Below are positions 33,828-40,573 of a stretch of 40,573 nt of DNA, one piece after another. The translations under genes and the position numbers were made by a program. Positions within the stretch are counted from its first letter, which is position 1, and each line of letters opens with the position of its first letter. This DNA comes from Rhizobiales bacterium Ga0077524 (GTDB lineage: Bacteria > Pseudomonadota > Alphaproteobacteria > Rhizobiales > Hyphomicrobiaceae). The stretch spans positions 1 through 40,573 of the forward strand of contig LNDR01000400.1 in the NCBI GenBank assembly GCA_001464755.1. Reading direction: 5' to 3'. The notes beneath the pieces are model-generated. The model was given only the letters and a program-made list of their open reading frames with translations, was not told where the DNA came from and searched no databases.

Positions 33828-35846
33828 TCACCCCTTCGTCTCCGCCGTTACGCGGATGTGCAACTCGCGGAGCTGCTTGTTCGAGGCCTCGGCGGGCGCT
33901 CCCATCAACAGGTCGCTCGCCTGCTGGTTCATCGGGAACAGTGCCACGTCGCGCACCGTCTTGCAGCCAGTGAGCAGCATCACGATCCGCTCGATGCCGG
34001 CTGCCATGCCGCCATGCGGCGGCGCCCCATATTGGAAGGCGCGGTAAAGCGCACCGAACCGGGCTTCCACCGTCTCGGGCTCCAGCCCCGCGATCCCGAA
34101 CGCCTTGACCATCGCATCCGGCCGGTGATTGCGGATGCCGCCCGAAGCGATCTCGTAGCCGTTGCACACCATGTCGTACTGATGCGCCTTGAGGCGAAGC
34201 AGCGCCTCCGGACCTTCCTTCTCGGCAGCTTCCAGCGCCGCGAGCCCGCCTTGTGGCATCGAGAACGGGTTGTGCGAGAAGTCGATCTTCTTCTCGTCCT
34301 CGTTCCACTCGTAGAACGGGAAGTCGACGATCCACGCCAGCGCGTACCGGTCCTCGTCGATCAGCTTCAACTCGCGCCCGATCTCGTCGCGCGCGAGGCC
34401 CGCAAATTTGTAGAACTTCGCAGGGTCACCGGCGGCAAAGAAGCAGGAGTCTCCTGCGCCGAGATTGAGCTGCCTACGTATTGCTTCTGTTCGCTCAGGT
34501 CCGAGATTGCGCGCGATAGGCCCTGCGCTCTCGAAATACTTTGACCAAATCGCCTCAGCCTTGGCTTTGCCAGCCTCTCCCTGCGTCATCATCGTGGAGA
34601 TCATTATCATGATGAGCTTTACGTCAATTGGAGAGAGTTTCTGTCCAACCTTGACGATTTCGCCGCCCGACTCCGCGATTATGCTTTTCGCTTCGCCAGT
34701 CTTCACAAGTGTACCAAGCCTAGTGACCAACTCTTCATCGGCCACTTCGTCTTCATGAGTACGCCAGAAAACATACCCGAGGCCCGGCTGCTTCTGCGCC
34801 TCGATCGCCCATTTGTTCATTCGGTCACAGAAGGCCCGGCTTCCACCGCCCTTGGCAGGGATCGCCCACACCCGCACCTTCGGATCGCGCTCGATCATCT
34901 GCGCGAACACTTTGAAGCCCGAGCCGCGGAAATGCTCGGTCACGTCGGCCATCTCGATCGGGTTGCGCAAGTCCGGCTTGTCCGTGCCGTACTTCTGGAT
35001 CGACGTGTCGTAGGGAATGCGCGGCCAACCCTGGGTCACCGGCTTTCCGTCGGCAAACTCATCGAACACGGCCGTGATCACGGGCTCCATCGTCGAGAAC
35101 ACGTCGTCCTGCTCGACGAAGCTCATCTCCACGTCGAGCTGATAGAACTCGCCCGGCAGGCGGTCGGCGCGCGGGTCCTCGTCGCGAAAGCACGGCGCAA
35201 TCTGGAAGTAGCGGTCGAATCCCGCGATCATCAAAAGCTGCTTGTACTGCTGCGGCGCCTGCGGCAGCGCGTAGAACTTGCCCTCGTGAATGCGACTCGG
35301 CACCAGGAAGTCGCGCGCGCCCTCGGGGCTGGAGGCCGTCAGGATGGGCGTCGGGAACTCGTTGAAGCCGGCGTCATGCATGCGGGCGCGGATCGACTTT
35401 GTGATCGCCAGCCGCTTCATGATGACGGCGTGCAGGCTCTCGCGACGGAGGTCGAGGAAGCGATAAGTGAGGCGCATGTCCTCCGGATAGTCCGGCTCGC
35501 CGAACACGGGGACCGGCACCTCTTTGGCCTCCGAAAGCACCTCGATCTCGGCGGCATACACTTCCACCTCGCCCGTCGGCAACTCGCCGTTGATGGTCCC
35601 TTCGGGCCGCTGCCGCACCCGGCCGTCGACCTTGATCACCCACTCTGAGCGCACCCGCTCGGCCATTTTGAACGCCGGCGAATCCGGGTCGGCCACCACC
35701 TGGGTCAGGCCGTAGTGATCGCGCAAGTCGATGAACAGCACGCCGCCGTGGTCGCGAACCCGGTGCACCCAGCCCGAAAGACGCGTGTCGGCGCCGATGT
35801 CGGCGGCTCGAAGCGCGCCGCAGGTGTGCGAGCGATAGCGGTGCAT
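33828..35846 (-). CDS. aspS: Aspartyl-tRNA synthetase with unusual in-frame insertion
   Basis: Class IIb synthetase charging tRNA with Asp; 672 aa, about 70-80 longer than the usual bacterial enzyme. The OB-fold anticodon domain (1-110) starts [17 protein letters not shown] with [20 protein letters not shown]. Class II motif 1 lies around [20 protein letters not shown], motif 2 is [20 protein letters not shown] and motif 3 is [19 protein letters not shown]. The bacterial GAD-type insertion domain (about 300-500) contains an extra block at about 362-440. The ATG at 35846 is preceded by GGAG; a longer in-frame start adds 53 residues not found in AspRS. Whether it also charges tRNA-Asn depends on gatCAB or asnS elsewhere in the genome. 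Confidence 0.95.
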   Translation of the reverse strand: MHRYRSHTCGALRAADIGADTRLSGWVHRVRDHGGVLFIDLRDHYGLTQVVADPDSPAFKMAERVRSEWVIKVDGRVRQRPEGTINGELPTGEVEVYAAEIEVLSEAKEVPVPVFGEPDYPEDMRLTYRFLDLRRESLHAVIMKRLAITKSIRARMHDAGFNEFPTPILTASSPEGARDFLVPSRIHEGKFYALPQAPQQYKQLLMIAGFDRYFQIAPCFRDEDPRADRLPGEFYQLDVEMSFVEQDDVFSTMEPVITAVFDEFADGKPVTQGWPRIPYDTSIQKYGTDKPDLRNPIEMADVTEHFRGSGFKVFAQMIERDPKVRVWAIPAKGGGSRAFCDRMNKWAIEAQKQPGLGYVFWRTHEDEVADEELVTRLGTLVKTGEAKSIIAESGGEIVKVGQKLSPIDVKLIMIMISTMMTQGEAGKAKAEAIWSKYFESAGPIARNLGPERTEAIRRQLNLGAGDSCFFAAGDPAKFYKFAGLARDEIGRELKLIDEDRYALAWIVDFPFYEWNEDEKKIDFSHNPFSMPQGGLAALEAAEKEGPEALLRLKAHQYDMVCNGYEIASGGIRNHRPDAMVKAFGIAGLEPETVEARFGALYRAFQYGAPPHGGMAAGIERIVMLLTGCKTVRDVALFPMNQQASDLLMGAPAEASNKQLRELHIRVTAETKG
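34527..34763 (-). other. Low-GC in-frame insertion within aspS (residues about 362-440)
   Basis: Between LGYVFW and [16 protein letters not shown], which are near-adjacent in ordinary bacterial AspRS, lie 79 residues ([16 protein letters not shown] ... AIWSKYFES) where a linker of roughly 7-10 is expected. By hand count 90 of 180 bases in 34561-34740 are G or C, while flanking coding DNA is near 60-65%. Codons such as AGG, ATA, GTA, ACT and AAA cluster here. A hydrophobic Met/Ile stretch ([12 protein letters not shown]) is predicted helical. The reading frame is intact throughout. Confidence 0.75.
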
Positions 35847-36044
35847 GGCGGTTCTCCGGCTGGGCGGCGGGCGGGCAAGCGAGCCCGCAACGAATGCCCG
35901 GCCGTCATCCATGGCCGCCGAAGCCTTGTCAAGCATGCCGCACGGTGCCGGCCCATCCTGTTGAGAGCACTTTTCCCTCGGGGGGGCCGAGGCTCGCGGA
36001 CGCAATGGCCACTGCCGTCCATCAGCTCTAGTTGCAATTCAGAC

Positions 36045-36074
36045 ACGACAGTGCCCCTCCCGCTACGCTATACC
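36045..36074 (+). promoter_or_regulatory. Candidate promoter for a leaderless rnd transcript
   Basis: ACGACA (36045-36050) resembles a -35 box (4 of 6 to TTGACA), and TATACC (36069-36074) resembles a -10 box at 18-nt spacing. Transcription would begin at about 36081, exactly the rnd ATG. The ATG has no purine-rich SD site upstream, unlike most genes in this window, which agrees with a leaderless mRNA. Based on consensus match only. Confidence 0.35.
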
Positions 36075-36080
36075 CGCCCT

Positions 36081-37241
36081 ATGCGCGTCATTTCATCAAC
36101 TCCCGACCTTGCAGCCCTCTGCGCTGAACTCGCCTGCCACCCCTTCGTGGCCGTCGACACTGAGTTCATGCGCGAGACCACCTTTTGGCCCAAGCTGTGC
36201 CTCGTCCAGCTTGCCTCGCCCGGCGTCGAGGCGATCGTGGATCCACAGGCGCCTGGGCTGGATCTGGCCCCGTTCTTTGGGCTCATGGCCGACGACCGCG
36301 TCGTCAAGGTCTTCCACGCCGCGCGCCAGGACATCGAGATCGTGAAGTACAAGGCGGGGCTCGTGCCGACGCCCGTCTTCGACACGCAGGTCGCCGCCAT
36401 GGTCTGCGGCTTCGGCGATTCCATCTCCTACGTGAACCTCGTCAAGAAAATCACCAATCGCGACCTCGACAAGTCGTCCCGCTTCACCGACTGGAGCCGC
36501 CGGCCTCTGTCCCAGCCACAGCTCGTTTACGCCCTTGGCGACGTGACCCACCTGCGCGACGTCTACATCCACCTCAAGGACGAGCTAGAGAAAAGCGGTC
36601 GCACCCACTGGCTCAGTGAGGAGATGGCGGCTCTGACCGACCCGGCCACCTACGAGTTGGAGCCGGAAGGCGCCTGGCGCCGGCTCAAGCTCAAGGTCCG
36701 CAACCGCAAGGCTCTGGGCGTGCTGATGGAGCTGGCTGCCTGGCGCGAGCGGGCCGCGCAATCTCAGGACGTTCCACGCGCCCGCGTGTTGCGCGACGAG
36801 GCGCTGTACGACATCGCCAACCAGCAGCCGACCGAGACGTCGAAGCTCTCGGAGCTGCGAACTCTGTCCGATGGCTTCGCCCGCTCGTCCCGCGCCAAGG
36901 AGATCATCGATGCGGTGAAGCGGGGCCTCGCTCGCGATCCGAAGTCGTTGCCGGCGCTCGACCACAGTCCTTCGTTGCCGGCAGAAGCGGGCGCCATGAT
37001 CGAGCTGCTGCGCGTTCTCTTGAAGGCTGCTGCGGGTCGTCATGGCGTGGCGCCGCGTCTGATTGCCGACAGCGACGACCTCGAGCGGATCGCTGTCGAA
37101 AGGGAGCCGGACGTGGGCGCACTCAAAGGCTGGCGCCGCGAGCTGTTCGGCAACGATGCCCTGCGCCTGAAGCGCGGCGAGTTGGCACTCGGCATGAAGA
37201 GCGGCGAGGTCGTCGTGATCGAGACGCCCAGCGAGAACTGA
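36081..37241 (+). CDS. rnd: Ribonuclease D
   Basis: 3'-5' exoribonuclease for tRNA 3'-end maturation; 386 aa. The DEDDy exonuclease domain (1-170) has Exo I VAVDTEFMRE (D26, E28), Exo II FHAARQDIEIV (D84) and Exo III LVYALGDVTHLRDVY (Y150, D154). Two HRDC domains follow: one around 205-290 (LMELAAWRERAAQSQDVPRA, RDEALYDIANQQPT) and a divergent second one. The ATG at 36081 is preferred because it gives the normal MRVISSTPDLAALCAELA start; the frame is open for 122 codons further upstream, but that part overlaps aspS and lacks RNase D features. It is divergent from aspS across 234 nt with no SD site. Confidence 0.95.
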   Translation: MRVISSTPDLAALCAELACHPFVAVDTEFMRETTFWPKLCLVQLASPGVEAIVDPQAPGLDLAPFFGLMADDRVVKVFHAARQDIEIVKYKAGLVPTPVFDTQVAAMVCGFGDSISYVNLVKKITNRDLDKSSRFTDWSRRPLSQPQLVYALGDVTHLRDVYIHLKDELEKSGRTHWLSEEMAALTDPATYELEPEGAWRRLKLKVRNRKALGVLMELAAWRERAAQSQDVPRARVLRDEALYDIANQQPTETSKLSELRTLSDGFARSSRAKEIIDAVKRGLARDPKSLPALDHSPSLPAEAGAMIELLRVLLKAAAGRHGVAPRLIADSDDLERIAVEREPDVGALKGWRRELFGNDALRLKRGELALGMKSGEVVVIETPSEN

Positions 37242-37364
37242 TTTCATCCGCGTAGTTGTTGCCGCGAGCGACGGAACAGTTCGCACGCAGCGTTAACCAA
37301 ACCGAGCCCGCGCCTTATTGCCCGCTTTCGCGAGCCACGCGCCTCCACTGCCAGGAGTTCGATC

Positions 37365-37838
37365 ATGTCCATGCTGCTTCGTCCGGTGCTCGGCGCCGCG
37401 CTGTTGTTCCTCGTTCCCGCCGTCGCGCTGGCCCAGGGTGCCGCCCCGGCGGCGGCGCCAGCCGAGACCGCCAAGCCTGCCGCACCCACCGACGCCAAGA
37501 GTGAAACCGAGGCCGGCAAGGGAGGTCGCGGCCGCCGTCTCGCTGCCTGCCGCGCCGACGTTGCCAAGGTCTGCCCGGACGCCAGTCAAGGCAGTCGGAC
37601 GGCCTGCCTGAAAGAGAATGCGGCCAAGCTCTCGCCTGAGTGCACAGCGGCTCTTGCCGACGTCGAGGCCAAAGCCAAGGCCATGCGCGAGGCTTGCGCA
37701 ACGGACGTCAAGACCCACTGCGCGAACGCTGGGAAAGCCAAGGGCGGTGAAGGCGTTGTCCAATGCCTGCGGACGAACGAGGCGAAGCTGTCGGCTCCGT
37801 GCAACACCGCCATCAAAGCGCGTTACGACAACGGCTGA
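37365..37838 (+). CDS. Exported protein with two cysteine-rich GLG1-like repeats
   Basis: 157 aa. The signal peptide MSMLLRPVLGAALLFLVPAV is followed by cleavage at ALA/QG. An Ala/Pro/Lys-rich linker runs to residue 58. Two similar repeats follow, each with four cysteines: C62, C70, C81, C93 and C111, C119, C134, C146, with shared pattern C..D...C......G....CL..N..KLS..C..A. This matches the Cys-rich repeat of the Golgi glycoprotein GLG1/CFR-1 family, which also occurs in short exported proteins of proteobacteria, where the role is unknown. Disulfides presumably form in the periplasm. AGGAG precedes the ATG by 7 nt. The next gene converges. Confidence 0.85.
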   Translation: MSMLLRPVLGAALLFLVPAVALAQGAAPAAAPAETAKPAAPTDAKSETEAGKGGRGRRLAACRADVAKVCPDASQGSRTACLKENAAKLSPECTAALADVEAKAKAMREACATDVKTHCANAGKAKGGEGVVQCLRTNEAKLSAPCNTAIKARYDNG

Positions 37839-37867
37839 CGCCGATTGACGAAGGCTGCAGAGCCGCA

Positions 37868-37905
37868 CCCACGTCGCCTCTCCCCTCGGGGAAAGGAGAC
37901 GTGGG
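37868..37905. terminator. Strong hairpin between converging genes
   Basis: An 18-bp stem with two mismatches (37868-37885 against 37888-37905) and a 2-nt centre; the arms begin CCCACGTCGCCTCTCCCC and end GACGTGGG. It lies 29 nt after the Cys-rich gene's stop and 39 nt after the MipA gene's stop, so it could end both transcripts. The CTCCCC/GGGG core links it to the other palindromes in the window. No U-tract is present. Confidence 0.55.
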
Positions 37906-37944
37906 GCTCCCAGCGAGTCCGAGCTTGCAATCGCTATCCTTGGC

Positions 37945-38763
37945 TTACCGCCAGTCGAACCGGTACGAGGCACCGACACCGCCGGTCCATTGATGCTCGC
38001 TTTCGACGAGCGGGCTGTCTCCGGCGTCCCCTATCAGGTGAGTGTACCTTGCGCTCAGACGCAGCGTCCAAAGCTCGCTCAGCGCGATCTTGGCCGAGGC
38101 GCCGACGAACACGTCCTTGAAGCCCGCATCTGCCTGATACACACCGAGCCCAGCCACCGATGCCGCGCTCTGCCCTGGCGTGACCGTGAAATAGGCCTGC
38201 ATGTAGTCGTCGTCGGCATAGCTCGCGCCCACCGTCCCGACCACCTCGACACCGGGCGCCACGTCGAATTTGGCCTCCGTGCCGAGTCTGAGAACGCCCG
38301 CGGTGTCGTCGCCGGTCACCTGATGATGGTACGACAGGAACGGCTTCAGCATGCCGATCCGATAGGCCATGTAGCCGCCGATCACGAGGCCACCGTCGAC
38401 GTCGCCGATGCCGCGAAGTCTGGAGCCGTCCTCTTCGTCGCGGCCGAACCGCCAGCCGACCAGCGGACCCGCCTCGAAACCGCTCTGCTCGAAGAGGCGA
38501 AACCGAACGTCGTCCGCGCCCTTGATCTGAACCCGGCCCTCGCCGAGCCCGAACGACGGCGCAATGATCGGCACGCCGATCACACGATAGTCGGACGAGC
38601 CCTCGTACTTCGGCGCCACCATGGCGAACGCGCCGAGCATCACACCGCCAAAGGCCGGCTCATCCTGTGTCGAGCCCAACCCGCCCGCGCTGGCTGGCGA
38701 CATCCAAATCGCACCTGCGCCGAAGCCGGCCAAGAGCCGCTTCGCGATCTGTCCGAGATGCAT
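37945..38763 (-). CDS. MipA/OmpV family outer-membrane protein
   Basis: 272 aa beta-barrel of the MipA/OmpV family, located in the outer membrane. The signal region is MHLGQIAKRLLAGFGAGAIW with cleavage near SPASA/GG. The sequence then alternates short amphipathic strands: GVMLGAFAMVAPKYEGSSDY (the family's hallmark PxYeGs), RVIGVPIIAPSFG, YMAYRIGMLKPFLSYHHQVT, VVGTVGASYADDDYMQAYF, FVGASAKIALSELWTLRLSA. It ends GGVGASYRFDW-R, an aromatic-terminated last strand suited for BAM insertion. The start at 38763 has GGGGGA upstream. MipA scaffolds murein enzymes in E. coli; function here is not known. It is followed convergently by the Cys-rich protein gene. Confidence 0.88.
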   Translation of the reverse strand: MHLGQIAKRLLAGFGAGAIWMSPASAGGLGSTQDEPAFGGVMLGAFAMVAPKYEGSSDYRVIGVPIIAPSFGLGEGRVQIKGADDVRFRLFEQSGFEAGPLVGWRFGRDEEDGSRLRGIGDVDGGLVIGGYMAYRIGMLKPFLSYHHQVTGDDTAGVLRLGTEAKFDVAPGVEVVGTVGASYADDDYMQAYFTVTPGQSAASVAGLGVYQADAGFKDVFVGASAKIALSELWTLRLSARYTHLIGDAGDSPLVESEHQWTGGVGASYRFDWR

Positions 38764-38933
38764 GCCGTTCCCCCGCCCCGCAACTCTCACCGCCAAATTG
38801 GCGATGACACGTTTACGAGCCGTCAACACTAGCAGATCACCCGGCGCTCAAAGCACGCTGACCGTAGGTATTGGACGTGTGTTGCGCTTGCGCCACGCGG
38901 AGCGGGAGCCGCCGCAGGCCGTCTCGCCAGCCC

Positions 38934-40328
38934 CTACCCCGGCCCGATCATCAGCTCCGGCCGCACGATGGCATCGAAGTCATCGGCGGGAATGCCGTCC
39001 TTGATCGCCTCTTCGCGCAAGGTGGTGCCGTTCTTGTGCGCCGTCTTGGCGATCTTGGCGGCCCGGTCGTAGCCGTACTTTTCCTTGAGTGGCGTCACGA
39101 GCATCAGCGAGTTGGCGAGACCCTGCGCAATGTTCTCGAGACGCGGCTCGATGCCCACCACGCAATTGTCGGTGAAGGAGACGGCCGCATCCGCCAGCAG
39201 CCGTACCGACTGCAGGAAATTGTATGCCATCACCGGATTGTAGACGTTGAGCTCGAAGTGGCCCTGGCTGCCGGCGAACGTCATCGCGGCGTTGTTACCG
39301 TGGATCTGCACGGCCACCTGCGTCAGCGCCTCGGACTGCGTCGGGTTCACCTTGCCCGGCATGATCGACGAGCCCGGCTCGTTTTCCGGCAACGACAGCT
39401 CGCCGAGCCCCGCCCGTGGGCCCGAGCCGAGAAAACGGATGTCGTTTGCAATCTTGAAGCAGCTCATCGCCACCGTGGTGATGGCACCGTGCGTCATCAC
39501 CATCGCGTCGTGCGCGGCCAGCGCCTCGAACTTGTTCGGCGCCGAAGTGAACGGCAGCCCGGTGATCGCTGCGATCCTCTCCGCCACCTTCTTGTCGAAG
39601 CCGATGGGCGAGGCGAGGCCCGTGCCGACAGCCGTTCCGCCCTGCGCCAGCTCCATCAGCGCGGGCAGCGTGCTTTCGATGCGCTTGATGCCGTTGGCGA
39701 TCTGCGTCGCGTAGCCTGAGAATTCCTGGCCCAGCGTCACCGGCGTTGCATCCTGCGTGTGCGTGCGGCCGATCTTGATGATGTCCTTCCAGCTCTCCGC
39801 CTTCGCATGCAGCGCGCCGTGCAGCTTCCTGAGAGCCGGCAGCAGGTCGTGCACGATCTGCTCCGCGCAGGCGATGTGCATCGCCGTCGGGTAGGTGTCG
39901 TTCGACGACTGGCTCATGTTGACGTGGTCGTTCGGGTGCACGGGCTTCTTCGAGCCCATCTCCCCACCCATGAGTTCGATCGCGCGGTTCGAGATCACCT
40001 CGTTGGCATTCATATTCGACTGCGTGCCCGATCCGGTCTGCCAGACAACCAGGGGGAAATGCTCGTCGTGCTTCCCGTCGATCACCTCCTGGGCGACCTT
40101 CACGATCGTAGCGCCGAGCTTCGCATCGAGCTTGCCGAGCCCCATGTTCGCCTCGGCCGCCGCCTGCTTGACGATGCCGAGCGCCCGAATGATCGGCTTC
40201 GGCTGCTTTTCCCAGCCGATCTTGAAGTTGCCGAGCGAGCGCTGCGCCTGCGCGCCCCAATAGCGGGTGGCGTCCACCTCGATGGGTCCGAAGGTGTCGG
40301 TCTCGATGCGGGTTTTCCCGGTGGTCAT
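38934..40328 (-). CDS. fumC: Fumarate hydratase, class II
   Basis: Iron-free tetrameric fumarase, interconverting fumarate and malate in the TCA cycle; 464 aa, the standard length. It begins [20 protein letters not shown]. It has [57 protein letters not shown] (catalytic His) and the superfamily signature [13 protein letters not shown], where the mobile-loop serine resides. The C-terminus ends [14 protein letters not shown] lies 8 nt before the ATG at 40328; an in-frame codon 54 residues earlier is not supported. It is divergent from the TetR gene across 141 nt. Confidence 0.97.
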   Translation of the reverse strand: MTTGKTRIETDTFGPIEVDATRYWGAQAQRSLGNFKIGWEKQPKPIIRALGIVKQAAAEANMGLGKLDAKLGATIVKVAQEVIDGKHDEHFPLVVWQTGSGTQSNMNANEVISNRAIELMGGEMGSKKPVHPNDHVNMSQSSNDTYPTAMHIACAEQIVHDLLPALRKLHGALHAKAESWKDIIKIGRTHTQDATPVTLGQEFSGYATQIANGIKRIESTLPALMELAQGGTAVGTGLASPIGFDKKVAERIAAITGLPFTSAPNKFEALAAHDAMVMTHGAITTVAMSCFKIANDIRFLGSGPRAGLGELSLPENEPGSSIMPGKVNPTQSEALTQVAVQIHGNNAAMTFAGSQGHFELNVYNPVMAYNFLQSVRLLADAAVSFTDNCVVGIEPRLENIAQGLANSLMLVTPLKEKYGYDRAAKIAKTAHKNGTTLREEAIKDGIPADDFDAIVRPELMIGPG

Positions 40329-40469
40329 GGGGGCGTCCTCGGCAGCTGCGGCGATTGTGCAGCTCGGATTAATCCCCGCCCCGGTCAAGTGCAAGCGGCG
40401 GTGCGAGATGCGGGAAGCGGATGTTCCGAGTATGGTCGCGCGACGAGGCGTCAACCAGGACGAACCATT

Positions 40470-40573
40470 TTGCGACGCGGCTACCACCACGGCAACCTGA
40501 AAGAGGCACTGATCGAGGCGGCCCTGTCGCTGATCTCGGCCAAGGGCCCTGGCGGCTTCACCTTCGCCGAGGC
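40470..40573 (+). CDS. TetR family transcriptional regulator, N-terminal fragment cut by the window edge
   Basis: Only about 34 codons are visible. They read [20 protein letters not shown] followed by [14 protein letters not shown], which is the first two helices of a TetR DNA-binding domain with the characteristic YHHGNL-EALI motif. I favour a TTG start at 40470 (AGGA 9 nt upstream), giving the usual short N-terminus; a GTG at 40401 is an in-frame alternative. It is divergent from fumC. Ligand and targets cannot be inferred. Confidence 0.85.
   Translation, partial: MRRGYHHGNLKEALIEAALSLISAKGPGGFTFAE

Noticed and set aside
35847-36005. Longer start for AspRS (53 extra residues)
   Set aside because: The extension resembles no Asp[11 protein letters not shown] after the ATG at 35846 is the family start and has a good SD.
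1-40573. CRISPR array, tRNA, rRNA, integrase or transposase
   Set aside because: No regularly spaced repeats, no cloverleaf-like sequence in the intergenic gaps, and no mobile-element protein found.

Overview
The window reads as a chromosomal segment of a GC-rich alphaproteobacterium, most likely order Hyphomicrobiales (Rhizobiales). The main reasons are the block tsaD (divergent) / hemC-hemD-mitofilin-like COG4223-hemY, the overlapping ffh-GNAT-rpsP genes, dense packing with Shine-Dalgarno (SD) sites in front of nearly every chosen start, and dispersed C/G-rich palindromes between genes. No rRNA, tRNA, CRISPR array, integrase, transposase or phage gene was seen. Most of the window is housekeeping DNA, with a few unusual genes embedded in it.

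Layout. 1-4583 (minus strand): GST, ffh, a GNAT acetyltransferase, rpsP and ispG (3' end outside the window). 5027-6439: a class III omega-aminotransferase. 6629-8041: pyruvate kinase. 8159-10120: a secreted Cys-rich protein with one heme-c motif. 10331-12241: a PhyH-type oxygenase and a type I extradiol dioxygenase, probably co-transcribed. 12270-16122 (minus): a large TPR protein, then an exported DUF459/SGNH protein lacking the usual nucleophile. 16339-17478 (minus): tsaD. 17584-23440: hemC, hemD, mitofilin-like gene, hemY and an ATC-hydrolase-family gene, probably one operon. 23465-23989 (minus): an unrecognised protein. 24204-26807 (minus): clpB. 27123-28811: a secreted TIM-barrel glycosidase-like protein. 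28831-29664 (minus): aldo/keto reductase. 29770-31380: gamma-glutamyltransferase family. 31766-33745: an OYE-type iron-sulfur flavoprotein. 33828-35846 (minus): aspS. 36081-37241: RNase D. 37365-37838: an exported protein with two GLG1-like Cys repeats. 37945-38763 (minus): MipA/OmpV outer-membrane protein. 38934-40328 (minus): fumC. 40470 onward: the first codons of a TetR regulator.

How the genes connect. hemC and hemD perform consecutive steps from porphobilinogen to uroporphyrinogen III, and the two membrane proteins behind them are their usual neighbours. ffh, rpsP and tsaD serve protein targeting and translation; clpB rescues aggregated protein; pyk and fumC belong to central carbon metabolism. 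The PhyH/extradiol pair, the aminotransferase, the OYE flavoprotein and the GGT-family enzyme look like accessory catabolic functions whose substrates cannot be read from sequence.

Best leads. (1) aspS encodes 672 residues because of an in-frame block of about 70-79 residues whose DNA is clearly poorer in GC than its surroundings. (2) The DUF459 protein has GDQ instead of GDS and GAED instead of GxND. (3) The secreted CxxCH protein has 12 further cysteines in an unrecognised C-terminal region. I did not find a convincing new multi-gene system.
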